DNA of 64,000 nucleotides, taken from assembly GCA_947652115.1 (NCBI GenBank), contig OX393569.1, positions 13,952,816-14,016,815 of the forward strand, read 5' to 3'. Both the position numbers and the translations under genes were made by a program. Shown here in pieces: positions 49,493 through 60,063 of this stretch. Each line of letters starts with the position of its first letter. Within the stretch, counting starts at the first letter, position 1. This DNA comes from Blastomussa wellsi. Taxonomy: Eukaryota; Cnidaria; Anthozoa; Scleractinia; Plerogyridae. The notes under the pieces were generated by a model. That model saw nothing but the letters and a program-made list of their open reading frames with translations. It was not told where the DNA came from and did not search any database.

Positions 49493-50505
49493 AAGTATAA
49501 CAATATAATTTGGTTTTATCAACCCAGTTGATAAAACCAAATTATATTATTTCAGGTACTACTTCACAGTGGTACGCGTGATATGCAAATATCTCATTAT
49601 GTAGTCAAATTTACCTTAACTTTTGTTTTTGGCTAAGGCGATTACTTTGACATAAAATTTAGATCGCTAAACGTTTTAGATTGCTGACGTTTATCAATAT
49701 TTTATTGACACTGCCCTCTAGGGGCGTTTCACTGACAATATACTAATGCTGATTGAAATAGAATTTGCTAACTCTGAAACAGATTTGAAAGGGATTTTCT
49801 TGTTAATCTATGATTGTTGTAAGTTCCTCCACCAGAGAAAAAATTTGGTGACCACATTATGGTTTGAAGAATCTGAGTGCACATGCATAATATTTCAGTA
49901 TTAAGTAGTGTATGTCAAAGGCTTTCCAGGCTTCTGGTTTGCTGATGTATTAATTTTATAAAACACCATGGGGTCAATAATAGCTACATTACTGTTAGTG
50001 GCATTCACACACAATTCTGTGGACAGCAAATTACAATTTAGGGACAAAGGGTAACCCAACAGTTCAAGAAAAAATTGTTTGTTGGTGTAAATGAATGTTT
50101 TTAAAATTGCTTATTATTTTTGGAAAATCACCTTGATTTCTCATAATAAATACATTTTTCTAGTACAAGTCTTACTTCCAAAGACATGACAAAAATGGGA
50201 CTCATGGTCACTGGAGCAACTGGAAAAGCTAAACTTCAGGTAAATGAACTACTAATAGAAAATTGCAAGGGTGACACCAGGATTTTATGAAGAAGAAAGG
50301 GTGCTTCCAGGGGGTTTGGGGAATGTTCCTGCAGACAATTCAAGTACAATTATGCAGAACCTATGAACACTCACATCCACATCCACCGCATCAATGACCA
50401 TCATACATAAGAGTTACTGGAAAATGTTTTTTTTTTTCTTTTCAGGTTCTTAGAGCATTGAAAGTCATTGTCATTGACAAAAAAGGAGCTGTCAAAATGG
50501 CATGA
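43469..50505 (+). CDS. SKA2: SKA2, kinetochore-associated protein with C-terminal extension
   Basis: Ten exons join in frame to 244 residues: 43469-43501, 45409-45498, 45851-45946, 46834-46914, 47600-47660, 47820-47894, 48270-48388, 49143-49186, 50164-50239 and 50446-50505 (TGA). The SKA complex (SKA1-3) stabilises kinetochore-microtubule attachment in mitosis. The N terminus (MEPAVDKLEALFQKADSDL, then YISLRLETEF) is unmistakably SKA2, and the first four exons form its coiled coil. Vertebrate SKA2 is about 120 residues. Here a polar linker (exons 5-6, rich in E, S, T) is followed by about 95 residues with FLALSKLVRGRAKLHDVNK and a C-terminal GKAKLQVLRALKVIVIDKKG. That part resembles the winged-helix microtubule-binding domain of SKA1. 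A mis-joined second gene is unlikely, since phases match at every junction. Confidence 0.9.
44787..44822. repeat. GT and poly-G simple repeat
   Basis: A (GT)n run passes directly into about 15 G. It lies in SKA2 intron 1. Confidence 0.9.
46080..46172 (-). repeat. SINE-like repeat fragment
   Basis: It contains TGGTACACCAGCCTGCAGAT, GGCTGGGGCACTGTGTTGCA and GAGCAAGACACTTAAAG, the tRNA-proximal part of the SINE-like family. It lies in SKA2 intron 3, immediately upstream of repeat R3. Confidence 0.7.
46395..46565 (+). repeat. Dispersed repeat R3, copy 2
   Basis: It matches 40227-40412, including GAGGCGTTAGAAGTTTAAAT and TTAGCTAATTCTGACCAAA. It lies in SKA2 intron 3. Confidence 0.85.
47034..47202 (+). 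repeat. MITE-like repeat R4, copy 1
   Basis: It carries TTTTAATAAGCACCGATGGC, AAAAAGTGTTGGCT, TTGAAGAAATTAAG and a TTTTATTGAAACCCCCC end. It aligns with 57851-58023. It lies in SKA2 intron 4. Confidence 0.85.
49503..49547. repeat. Perfect 21-bp palindrome
   Basis: ATAATTTGGTTTTATCAAC and GTTGATAAAACCAAATTAT are exact complements, separated by CCA. It lies in SKA2 intron 8. It could be a minimal foldback remnant. Confidence 0.9.
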
Positions 50506-51385
50506 TGCTCACAATATTTGTTATCTAATGTACCTGCATGAAAGAGTTTGGGTTTCTGTCCAACAAGAAAACTACACAAAGCAAGCAGGCAAAATCAACT
50601 TGAAAAGAGTCTGTAATTATTATTTTAACCATTTAAATATTATCAGACACCATCTATCATTTTGCACCAGTGTCCCCTAGGGCATATAGAGCACATGAAT
50701 ATTGTAAACAATTTGTTTCTTTTTCATGGGAAGATCTAATCACAACAGTAACGTTCTAACCAGTTGCTCGGTATCAAAGCCAATTGTAATGGCATTACTT
50801 GGTCCCTCCTACAGGCTTGGGTGCTACAGAGTCATGTTCAAACTCTTCGCAAACTCCCAACATTCAAATCACTCCACACTAGCATTAATTTTTTAAGTCT
50901 TCTCTGGGCTTCAAGTGTAGGGTATTACAGAGTTCATGGAAATTTTAAAATAATACCCAGTTTTCAGCGATTATTGCACTTGCCATCAATTTGATCTCAA
51001 TTTAATGCAAGGTGCCAATTTGTTTTCTCAAATGAATAAACTTTGTTGTCCAAATTTCAGACCATCACTGACCATCATATGATAATACCCTTGAGAATTA
51101 CTCTTCCCAATAAAAAAATCTGCATGGAAATGAATGAATAATTTTCTGAAAGACAAAGTAACAATTCCCTAGAGAACCTAACATGATCTGAAATTGATGA
51201 GCCTATTCATATACAAACCACATGACCACATGTAGCCATTTGAAATGATAAAGTGAACTTACGGTCAAGTGCAATATGTAGCAACTTGAATGAATTCTGT
51301 GAAGATAAATTTTGTACAACAGTACAAAAAAATATTTTTGTCTGTAACATATTTCTCAGCCACTCAACCTAGATCTACAATGTCT
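50506..51385. other. Convergent intergenic region between SKA2 and IBA57
   Basis: About 880 bp that must hold both 3' ends. No exon was seen. AATAAA occurs at about 51034 on the + strand. Confidence 0.5.
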
Positions 51386-53226
51386 TCAAGTAGAGCCATG
51401 ACCCGCTTCTGGCCACCACTGTGGTACCGATGCTACAATTGCTATGTCCTTGTCTTCCTGATCCTTTACAAAAAGTCCCCCGTCTTTCTTTAACATCTCT
51501 AGCCTCATCAGCCCCACACCATACTGTCCGTAAATCATGCATATCTTGCCAGCAGCTTTTCCTTGTGAAGTCCTCACCCTCGAACCTGCTTCAAAGTGAT
51601 TTGAATCAGCTCTTGGATCCATTAATTTAAATGGTACTGTACGTTTTCTTATGACTCCAGTGTGGTGTGTTCTGGCTATTAATTCTTGGCCGAGATAACA
51701 ACCTTTGTGAAATGAAACTGAAAAGAACATGTGTTTTAATCCTTTGACAAACAAACTGTAAAGCTCAGATAACAAAAAGTTCAATTCAGGTTTCACTAAG
51801 CACTCCTCTCAAGAGAGATGTCCCTCCTCTACCAGGTGAGTCTCATCTTCAGGGTAAAGTCTGTCTATAAGCTGAGTCATAGCTTATTTTGGTTTCCTTA
51901 GCTTGAAATGGTAAAGGGTAATGTCTGCATATGAGCCGAGTGACCCATCAGGCTGGAGCTTATCCTGGTTTCCTAAACATGAAGCGACAGAGAGTATTTC
52001 TACTCCCACCTGGATGGGATGCTAGTGATGGGGTGAACCACAGCATTCAATTCACTGGTACCCATTTATACACCTGGTTGAAGAGAGTCACCATGGGAGT
52101 TATGAGTACAGTCAGCAGTGCACTAACCATAGTGAAAGAGCATTTGGTTTCCAACGTTTCTTCCACAATTTCGCTAACTCCCAGGAGGGGAGGTTGGAAC
52201 GGTAGCTGATTGTTGACCATTGCTGGATATGAGCATTCTCATCCCCACAGCCACCTGTCCCTCTTGGCCGGATGAAGCTGTGCACAAGAACAAGTGGCTC
52301 TGGGGGCATGATTTGATTGGCTAGAATCTAACAAAGGCAGTCCAGTCACATCAGCAGTTTTAAAATTCCTTTGTCATAAGACTCCCTTTGTTAGATGCTT
52401 GCCAATCAAATCATGTGTCCCCAGAGCCACTTGTTTCTCGCACACAGCTGGCTAAGGGGCACAAGTGGCTCTGGGGACGGGAATGGGAGATGAATAATAA
52501 ATTTATACCTCCATTAAGATAGGCAATATTGTATTCCAGAGGCATAGCATTTCCAGGTGGAATTTCATCCACGCCCTCGCACACTCCCAACTTGGCCCTG
52601 TGTACATCGTACTCAAAGGTATCACCAGTCTCGTACACATCTTCAAAACAAACACACGGACTTGAACCCTTGGGCAAGACCATACGAAACCCTAACTGAT
52701 CAAGTCTCGGATCCTTCTCAAACACAGATATATCAGAACTGCCAGACGCGTCCTTGAGGTCCACCACCCCTGAAGATGAAAACATTACCCATGGTTCGTA
52801 ATCTTGCGCGTGAAAAATGTCCACTTTAGCTCGCAGTTTGAACATCTTCAGATGCTTCGTTAGGTCTGGTATTGCATTCAAATCACACTCTAGAAAAAAT
52901 GCCGGAACGTCTCCAATATCTTCATGTTTGTAGAAGATAGCGTCGTATAATGTGCGGCCGCTGGCGTTCAAGAACATCGCATACAACGTTTTTCGTTCCT
53001 GATCATTGTGAAAAGCGGCTACATCGTTTGTAACAAGTCCCTGTAAAAACTTGATGGTATCCCTTCCTTTTACGTTTAACAGCCCTCTTTTTCGCAGTTG
53101 AGAACATTTCACGTCCCCAGAGCATTTTTCAGAAGCCTGCGTTGCAAGTAGCCGATTGATGTGCTGCTGAAAAGCTTTGACAAATTGCTTCATCCTAATG
53201 CTGCGAGTGAGCACACGACCCGCCAT
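51386..53226 (-). CDS. IBA57: IBA57, mitochondrial iron-sulfur cluster assembly factor
   Basis: Two exons on the minus strand, 53226-52509 and 51717-51386 (TGA), join in phase 1 to 349 residues, close to the human length of 356. The family (CAF17/GcvT-like, folate-binding fold) works late in mitochondrial [4Fe-4S] cluster assembly with ISCA1 and ISCA2. Key signs are the basic, acid-free N-terminal targeting stretch (GRVLTRSIRMKQFVKAF), the FLQGLVTND block, NASGRTLYD, and the signature KGCYLGQE at residues 244-251 with its conserved cysteine. The C-terminal half has GxGLMRLE-like YGVGLMRLE and ends WWP. The single intron is filled by a SINE-like copy and a MITE. Confidence 0.96.
51970..52135 (+). 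repeat. SINE-like repeat
   Basis: It contains CATGAAGCGACAGAGAGTAT, CTCCCACCTGGATGGGATGC, GGTACCCATTTATACACC and TGGTTGAAGAGAG. It lies in the IBA57 intron. Confidence 0.8.
52231..52492. repeat. MITE-like element with nested inverted repeats
   Basis: Outer ends CATTCTCATCCCCACAGCCA and TGGCTCTGGGGACGGGAATG are inverted. Inner arms ACAAGTGGCTCTGGGGGCAT and TGTGTCCCCAGAGCCACTTG are also complementary. It lies in the IBA57 intron. Confidence 0.85.
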
Positions 53227-54646
53227 CTTAATTTTGGTCCCAGTTTCCCTTGGCCCAACGAACAGTTTTGTTGCACAGTCATCCCATCACGAAATTTATC
53301 CCAAACGAAGCCTGATACATAGACCGGATCAACTCGGATCGCTGATATGAATAAGAATAGCAGCTATTCAAGAACGAGGCATACAACAATAGCGGGTCGG
53401 TATTCTTATTCAAATCAGTGATACAAGTTGATCTGGTCTGACTTTTGTACATGCCTCTCAAATGAGGCTTCCGTTGAGGAAGGTGAAGAGAAAAAAAGGC
53501 TAAGGAAAGAGGAGGGGGAAAGGGTGAAGGTAAAAGTACTTTGAGAAAACTAGTGTTTTTTTTGACAAATCACATCTTACATGCATGTTTATGTTCAAAT
53601 CCTTGCACAGGGTGGATTCGCCGGCGCCTTTGGTGCACCATGATCAGGATCACTGATCCTGATCCGGATCACCCCAAAGGAACGCACCCTAAGATTACCT
53701 GGAATAGGCATGCAATGCATGCAAAGGGCATATTTACTATAATTATTATTCAACAAATTAAATTGCCATGTTGCCCATTATGGGCATAAAGTGATTGTTA
53801 ACTTGACAGATATATAAACAATACTCTCCCTGTGGCACGGAAATACCTTTGAATATTTGTCTGTGGACATCATATGTTCCAAGATGTCAACAGGTTTTGA
53901 ATGGATATACCCGGTATGTGTGCATGAAAGAATGAGAACTGGCGATAATTATATTAGTGGTTGTACTCCTTGCTGTAAAGCTAGGGACATCAACGCAAGC
54001 TCCAAGAAGGGTCAAGGGTTGCACCAAAAAATCCAGAAATTAAACAAAAACATCATATATTTATTACAAATTTACAAGCCTGTGTTATGTGCTATATTAT
54101 TGCTTGCTGTAAAATTTTTTAAAGTCCTGGTACATAATTGCATGTGGAATTTTCCTGGGTACTTTCCAAGTAGATCTCATCACCTATAGTCAATAATATA
54201 TTATGTAGGTTTTAATACAAACAGTAGTCCTGTTTCGACATCATTATTCATATAAGACAATTGATATACTTAATTTGCTCCTTTATCTAAAAACCAAATG
54301 ATACTGGCTAATAAAACTGCAAAACTAATGCAAATAGAAGTGCATAAAAAATTGAAGAAACGTCATGTCTATTGTAAGTTCCACTAAAAAATTTCAAAGT
54401 GAATTTGCTGACAATGTTTTTACCAATTTCCAAAAATTTATTTTGCAGACCTTTCACTTGTACATTTTATGAAAATTGTAAATATTTGTTCATCTTATTA
54501 ACAAGGGACTATTTGGTGTGTTTGGGGAACCAGCCAATGGAGATAAACTCTGAAATAAAAGATAGAGAATATAAGTTGATTTATAATCCTGATTTTTATC
54601 ACATTTTTTTGAAAGCTACATGACAAAAAATAACATGAATTTATAT
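53227..54646. other. Intergenic region between IBA57 and PRR11
   Basis: It contains the IBA57 promoter and PRR11 3' region. A short palindromic run ATCAGGATCACTGATCCTGA occurs at about 53642. No exon was supported. Confidence 0.5.
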
Positions 54647-57600
54647 TTAAATCACCTGTCTTTTTCGTTTTCCTGTGGTAGGTGAATCTGGAGAAGAATT
54701 AGGGTGAGCTTGCTGTGAAAAATAAAAACAACAACAACATTGTGTGACCTATAATGACATTGACATGGCATTGTGTCCATCTACTGAAAATCTATCCAAA
54801 ATGGTCTATGAAAAGAAAAGTGTTTGGACCTTGGGGCTGAGTCTCCACATGTGCAGCAAATACAGACTGCAGACTGGTACTCGGGTTAACCTGAACAGCA
54901 CTTGGGTAATAGCCTGCTTGTAGTTCATGGCTCTTAATAATGGTACTAATGGTAGGTTGGTTAAGTTTGCATGCAAGCGTAGTGACAGCATCAGGCCGAA
55001 GCTTATCACAGTTTCCTGAAGCATGAAGTGACTAGGAGTATTTCTACTCCCCCATCGATATGGGATGCTGGTCCATTGAAGGGCTATACCATGGTATTTT
55101 TTCACCGGTACCCATTTGGGTACCACCTGGGTGCGAGAGGGAGGCACAACATAGTACAGTGCACCAGAACTTTAACTTGGACAGTCCGATCCAGAGTCCA
55201 GCACACTATAACGGCCATTAGACCACTGCGCCTGATGGTTAGCATGCTGGACTCTCCATGAGCCTACCAGTCCCTGTAGAGAATCAATTTGGGCAGTGCC
55301 ACCCCTCTCTCCCCATTCCTGATGAAAATGTGACACTTCCAAACTTCTTGTCAGATTAGGTGGCACAATACATGGCTTATTCCTTTTTATGGAAAATTTT
55401 ATTAGGTATCACCATCTGGACCATGTAAGAATCTAGAACTTGACTGTAAAAATGAAGTACCCAGATACATTGTAGTCAATTGGTTACATGTAGCTGGTGT
55501 CAGTTACACAATTGTACATCTACAAGTATCTACCTGGAATTTTCTCCTGAGTGCTCTAGTCATCATTGGTGTCAAGCCCATTCCATGTTCACAGGTTTTG
55601 TTTGACACCAGAGGAGTTCCACCAGGACTCCGTGTAATATTCACTTTGCGTAGGTTTTGTTTCATGACCACCATTTCTTCAGGAGTTCTGTTTACGATAA
55701 TGAATGTTTAAAAACAGATTATTTTCACGCAAAAACAAAAGTTTAAAAATTTTTGCTACTTTAAACAAACAAAAATGACGATGGCAATAGAGTAATTGTA
55801 CACTCCTTACAACACAAACAATGGACAAAGACAATGAAATGAATGAAAACTTTATGTATACATGGTTTAAGTATCAGTATAAACTACTGTCTATGGACAA
55901 AGGACATAGTAAACAAGACCTTTACATTCTAGGGTGAGGATGATGACAAGATTTGAATTCAACTTTTTGACACCTACAGTATATTAAGAAAATGGATACC
56001 CCAGAAAGCTTCATTTCACTTTCTCCAGCAGCAAGTTAGAATTGTCATTTTTATTGAAGGCAGTTATGCCCAATTTCCTGATCACACAGTTGAATACATT
56101 GGTGATCCCAGTGGTTTTCTTCTTTCTTCTAAAAGTGAAAAGCTGTTGTGGCTTGATTGAGAAATGTAAAAAGAGAAAATCTCTGGAACCAGGGTAAAAG
56201 TAGAATGGCAATAGATAAAGTGTATTCCCACAGAAATGATGCTGGCCCATGGGGGGGGGGGGGGGGGGGGGGGGTACTTGGGATTTCAAGTGTCGGGGAT
56301 GATGGAAGGATTTTTTGGGGTTTGAAATTTTCGATTCCGGGATTTTTTTGGGTCCGAAAATTAGGCAAGATTTTTTTGGGAAGCTTGATTTGAGTAGGGA
56401 TTTTTTGGGGGTATTAACCATTGACTCCTGGAGATTTTTGAAAAAAAACTTGTTTTTAGACATTTTGAACACTTTCTAGTCAGTTATAGTCTATGCTTCA
56501 AATTTCTCCAAAATGCATTTGCAGAATGAAGGCATGCCCGGTTTTTCACTAGTATTGCATTTAACGATATTTTAGCTCGGGCATGTGCACAAATCAAAAT
56601 TTCGAGAAAGTGACCCACGTCTTTAGGCTTTTCGACGGGAAATACTCAACATGGAGTAGCCAAGGGTAAGTGAGGGAAATTTTCCTCCTAGTTTTTGGCA
56701 GAAAATTCTAAGCATTTTTCCTGCATATTTCAAGCTCCATTGGCCCAATCAATATCATCTGGGTATCATTGGAAAGCTCTTTTCCTTCTGAAGGACTGGG
56801 ATAAATGGGATTCCTATTTTGGTCAAAGCTGATGACGTCAGAAGCGAAACAAAGGTCAAGGTCTGTCACAGCCGGTTACGGCCGGTTTAGGAGTCAATGG
56901 GTTAATAAGAATCGGTAGTGCCCCTACTTTATTCTGCGAATGGTGTCGCTTTACATGGCATGGGATTTTTTGGGGGTTAATTTTTGGTCCAGGGATTTTT
57001 TTGGGTTTTGCTGGAAGCCCTAGGGATTTTTTTGGGTCTGGACCTTTGGCTCCATTCGGTCATCCCTGTTACTTGAAATCCTGAGTACCCCCCTGGGGAT
57101 GCTGGTTCATGCATGTACACTACTTACATGTAATTATTGAAAAATTCTGTCCTCGCAATCGTCCCTGTCATTGAATCTAAGGGTCTCTGTTATTGTCAGT
57201 GTTAGACTAGCCCTAACTGTCAGTGGTAATCCTTTAGGAAATTATATTCATGATATTTTTTTACCTTAATTGTATTTTTTCCATCTCAGTTTCTGTCTTG
57301 GTTCTTTTCAATTTCACATTCTTGATATCCCTCAAAGAAACAGCACATTGCACATCACCTCTTTGGTTAACCTTGTTCAGTAAAGGCCTTTTAGGTTGCT
57401 GCAATTTCAAGCCCATTGTTACAGATTCAGCATTTTCTTTGTCATTTTGAACAGCTCGATTCACTTTTCTCAACTTGACTTTCTGCAGGTCCTCCAGGGT
57501 CACTAAACTTCTTGATGGCTCCTTTTCATTTTTCTTTAAATCAGTAGTTTTAGATCCAGTCTGAAAACAATGTTGAAAGATATTTCTTCAATAACAAAAA

Positions 57601-59496
57601 TTTTCTGTTAATGACTGCAGCCCTATTAGTCAAAGGTATGCAATGCATGCTAAGGGCTATGAAGCTATAGCTTCTGTACCTCTCTTTCGACTATGATTAA
57701 TGTTAGATAGTCAACATGTTTTGACTGTTAGACAGCGAAAATATTTTGTTCACAATTCATGCAATCCTAAAAATGCTAAAATCACAACACAAATATATTT
57801 TGGGGTATTTTTGGTGTTAAAGTAGTGGCGATGTTTGGGTATGTTTAGCAGGGGTTTCAATAAGCACCGGTGGTTGACGAAAAGTGTTGGCTGCTTCGTT
57901 CAACTTCGCCTTGAAAGGTCGGCTACTTTTTTCCTAAATTTGAAGAAATTAAAGAAAGATTCTTTAAAACAGTTCGCTACTCTACTCAACCCGGCTGCCT
58001 GCTTCCAATTTTATTGAAACCCTGGTTCAGGCAGAGATAGTTTTTCTCAAGGGAGTGATAAACTTTAGAGAAATAAGAAATACTGGGTATCTAACCAAAC
58101 CAGTTCACTGAGAACTTAGGGTGCTCTTGCGTGGCATGCATGAGGTCACCTGTCTAGTGGTCTTCCAAAAGTATGTAGTTTCCTTTCTTCTAACCCATCA
58201 AGTATTAATTTTGATCTTTTAAAAAAAGTGTTTTAATACTAATTAAATAGGTATATCAATCATTAATGCACCTGTTTATTCTTGAGGAATGCTAGTGGAG
58301 GTGCAGCTGGAGGGAGAACAGGAGGGGGTGGGGGTGGTGGTGGAGGTGGAAGTGGTGCAGATATTTTTAGGGGAAGACTGGGTGGTGCATATCCCTGTAG
58401 TGTTGAACATCCAGTGGAATGATCTCCACATGAACAGGTTCTCTTCTGGAATAAAAAAAAGAAAACATTGAAAACATTAATTTCCTGTGATCTTAAAATT
58501 TGTTTTACGTTGAATTTTATTTTCCTTTGCCTCAAATTTATTGTCCTGCACTGCTTAATGGTTAGCCCGCTGGACTCCAGATTGGACGATCCAAGTTCAT
58601 GATCAAGCTCTGGCCAGACTACTGCTTGGTGTTGTTAGGCAAGACACTTCACTCTCACAATGCCTCTCTCCACCTAGGCACCCAGGTATATAAATGAGTG
58701 CCAGAGAAATAATGCTGAGGTGGTGGGGGGAGGAGGTACTGCTGTGATGGACTGACATCCCATCCAGGGGGTAGAAAAGAAGGAAAAAAATTAACTGAGG
58801 TTTATCAGTACCTTTGTCAGTTCAGATTTAAGGAATTTTACTTCTTCCTCTAAATTTTCCATCCTTTTTACAATTTCTTCAAAGTGGGTTGTCCTGTTTG
58901 TGAAAGCCAGCTGATCTTTCTCTGCTAGTACAAACTGTTAAAGGCATTAACAATAATTGATATTAATATAATTTGAGAATATGAGCACAAGATTCTGATG
59001 TAACAAACTTATTCCATAAATTATGCAAAAAGAGGTAAAACAAGGGCAGCAAAGTTAGCAAACTTACCGGCCATCCAAGTGTTTGTAATCCACAACCAAA
59101 GAATCGTTTTAGCCAGTCTAAAAGAAGAAACACACTTCTAATCGACCTGAAACACTCCCTTGTTGAACTTTGAAACAAACTCGCAATAATGCGCAGACGA
59201 GAAAAGATGGTGCTTATTCCACAGAACGTCGTCAGTTTATTCCAACGTTTAAATGGGGAAAAAGTACAAGAGGATATAAAATCGCTACCAGAAGAGCTCG
59301 AATTTTCACGAGAAATCAATTCTAGCATCTTGGAATCCATTGTGTTTGGCAGCTTGACTTGTGGTCCATCAATTCCTTTCGAACTCTTTGCCTGGTTTAG
59401 TCCATGTCCACGGATTTTTCGTCTCTTTCTCTGTTTCTGTGAATTTGTAGAAGCCCAGTTAAGCTTCGGTTGTCCATGCTTTCTCTTCCTTCCCAT
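54647..59496 (-). CDS. PRR11: PRR11, proline-rich protein 11
   Basis: Six exons on the minus strand join in frame to 413 residues (human 360): 59496-59068, 58934-58812, 58445-58272, 57560-57265, 55687-55534 and 54712-54647. In vertebrates PRR11 promotes cell-cycle progression and mitosis. The N terminus is basic and nuclear-like (MGRKRKHGQPK, KQRKRRK). Exon 2 is a coiled coil. Exon 3 has a poly-proline run of ten (PLPPPPPPPPPPVLPPAAPP). Exon 4 holds two copies of a short motif, VTLEDLQKVKLRK and VSLRDIKNVKLKR, matching the repeated motif of human PRR11. Exon 5 has the most conserved block, RKVNITRSPGGTPL then GMGLTPMMTRALRRKFQ. The last exon ends GKRKRQVI. Exon 1 is the least conserved, so its start is less sure. 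Confidence 0.9.
55014..55245 (+). repeat. SINE-like repeat
   Basis: It contains GAAGCATGAAGTGACTAGGA, TTTCTACTCCCCCATCGATA, GGTACCCATTTGGGTACCAC and a tRNA-like 3' part near 55180-55240. It lies in PRR11 intron 5. Confidence 0.8.
56252..57097. mobile_element. Poly-G-ended non-autonomous transposon, about 850 bp
   Basis: A run of about 22 G starts the left end, followed by TACTTGGGATTTCAAGTG and GGGGATGATGG. The right end is the inverse: CATCCCTGTTACTTGAAATC then CTGAGTACCCCCC. Flanking direct repeats GATGCTGGCCCATG (56238-56251) and GATGCTGGTTCATG (57098-57111) look like a 14-bp target duplication with two changes. GGGATTTTTTTGGG motifs recur inside. It lies in PRR11 intron 4, with no coding capacity seen. 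Confidence 0.82.
57851..58023 (+). repeat. MITE-like repeat R4, copy 2
   Basis: The terminal inverted repeat is intact: GGGGTTTCAATAA at the left and TTATTGAAACCCT at the right. The interior matches 47034-47202 (AATAAGCACCGGTGG, AAAAGTGTTGGCT, TTGAAGAAATTAAAG). It lies in PRR11 intron 3. Confidence 0.9.
58555..58785 (-). repeat. tRNA-derived SINE-like repeat
   Basis: It contains TGGTTAGCCCGCTGGACTCC, GGCAAGACACTTCACTCTCA, CTCTCTCCACCTAGGCACCC, AATAATGCTGAGG and ACATCCCATCCAGGGGG. This is one of the more complete copies. It lies in PRR11 intron 2. Confidence 0.85.
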
Positions 59497-60063
59497 TTTG
59501 AAGATCGCTGGCGTTTACAGTCTAAATCAAAGCAAATTTCCTTGCTATTGATGTAGTTCTGTAACAAATCGCCTTGATTCTATGGACGCATGTTAACAAA
59601 AACTGGAAAACTGTTTAAAAATTTGAAGAAGAATCAAAACATCACATGAAAATCACCCAACTGTTCGAATTTCACCCCAACAAAACCTTAGCCAATCATA
59701 TTTGACTATTGTTTACTAGGCGCCAGACCTTCACTTTCCACTGTCCTGAACTGGAATTTGCAGTTTAGACCTCTAAAAAACAAAAAAGGAACATGAAAAT
59801 TTTTGTCCAATCCAAGGCGCAGTGAGTGAGTTGATTAATAATGACATCGCGCGAACAAAACGAAGATAATTTTGCTCGTTTTTGCTAAATCGACCAGGTT
59901 TTATAGGAGGTACTGGGAAGGGTGAATCCGCAAAGTCAATGGTCAGTGGTCATTATGCGTGATCATTGCCTTTTCAGCATCATTCCTTCAGGGTCTCCAG
60001 CAGGGTGTGTGTGGATGTGTTTTGGTTGAAAAAAGGTAAATTTTGACATCAAATTCTGCGACC
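59497..60063. promoter_or_regulatory. Divergent promoter interval of PRR11 and tropomyosin
   Basis: The two start codons lie 567 bp apart in opposite directions, so their regulatory sequences must share this interval. No TATA box is obvious. CCAATC-like boxes occur at about 59691 and 59809. Confidence 0.5.

Noticed and set aside
53857..54189. 110-codon frame with a hydrophobic stretch
   Set aside because: It lies in AT-rich intergenic sequence without splice signals, signal peptide or recognisable homology.
56011..56472. Proline-rich minus-strand frame
   Set aside because: The proline run is the translated poly-G end of the transposon-like element in PRR11 intron 4, not part of PRR11.
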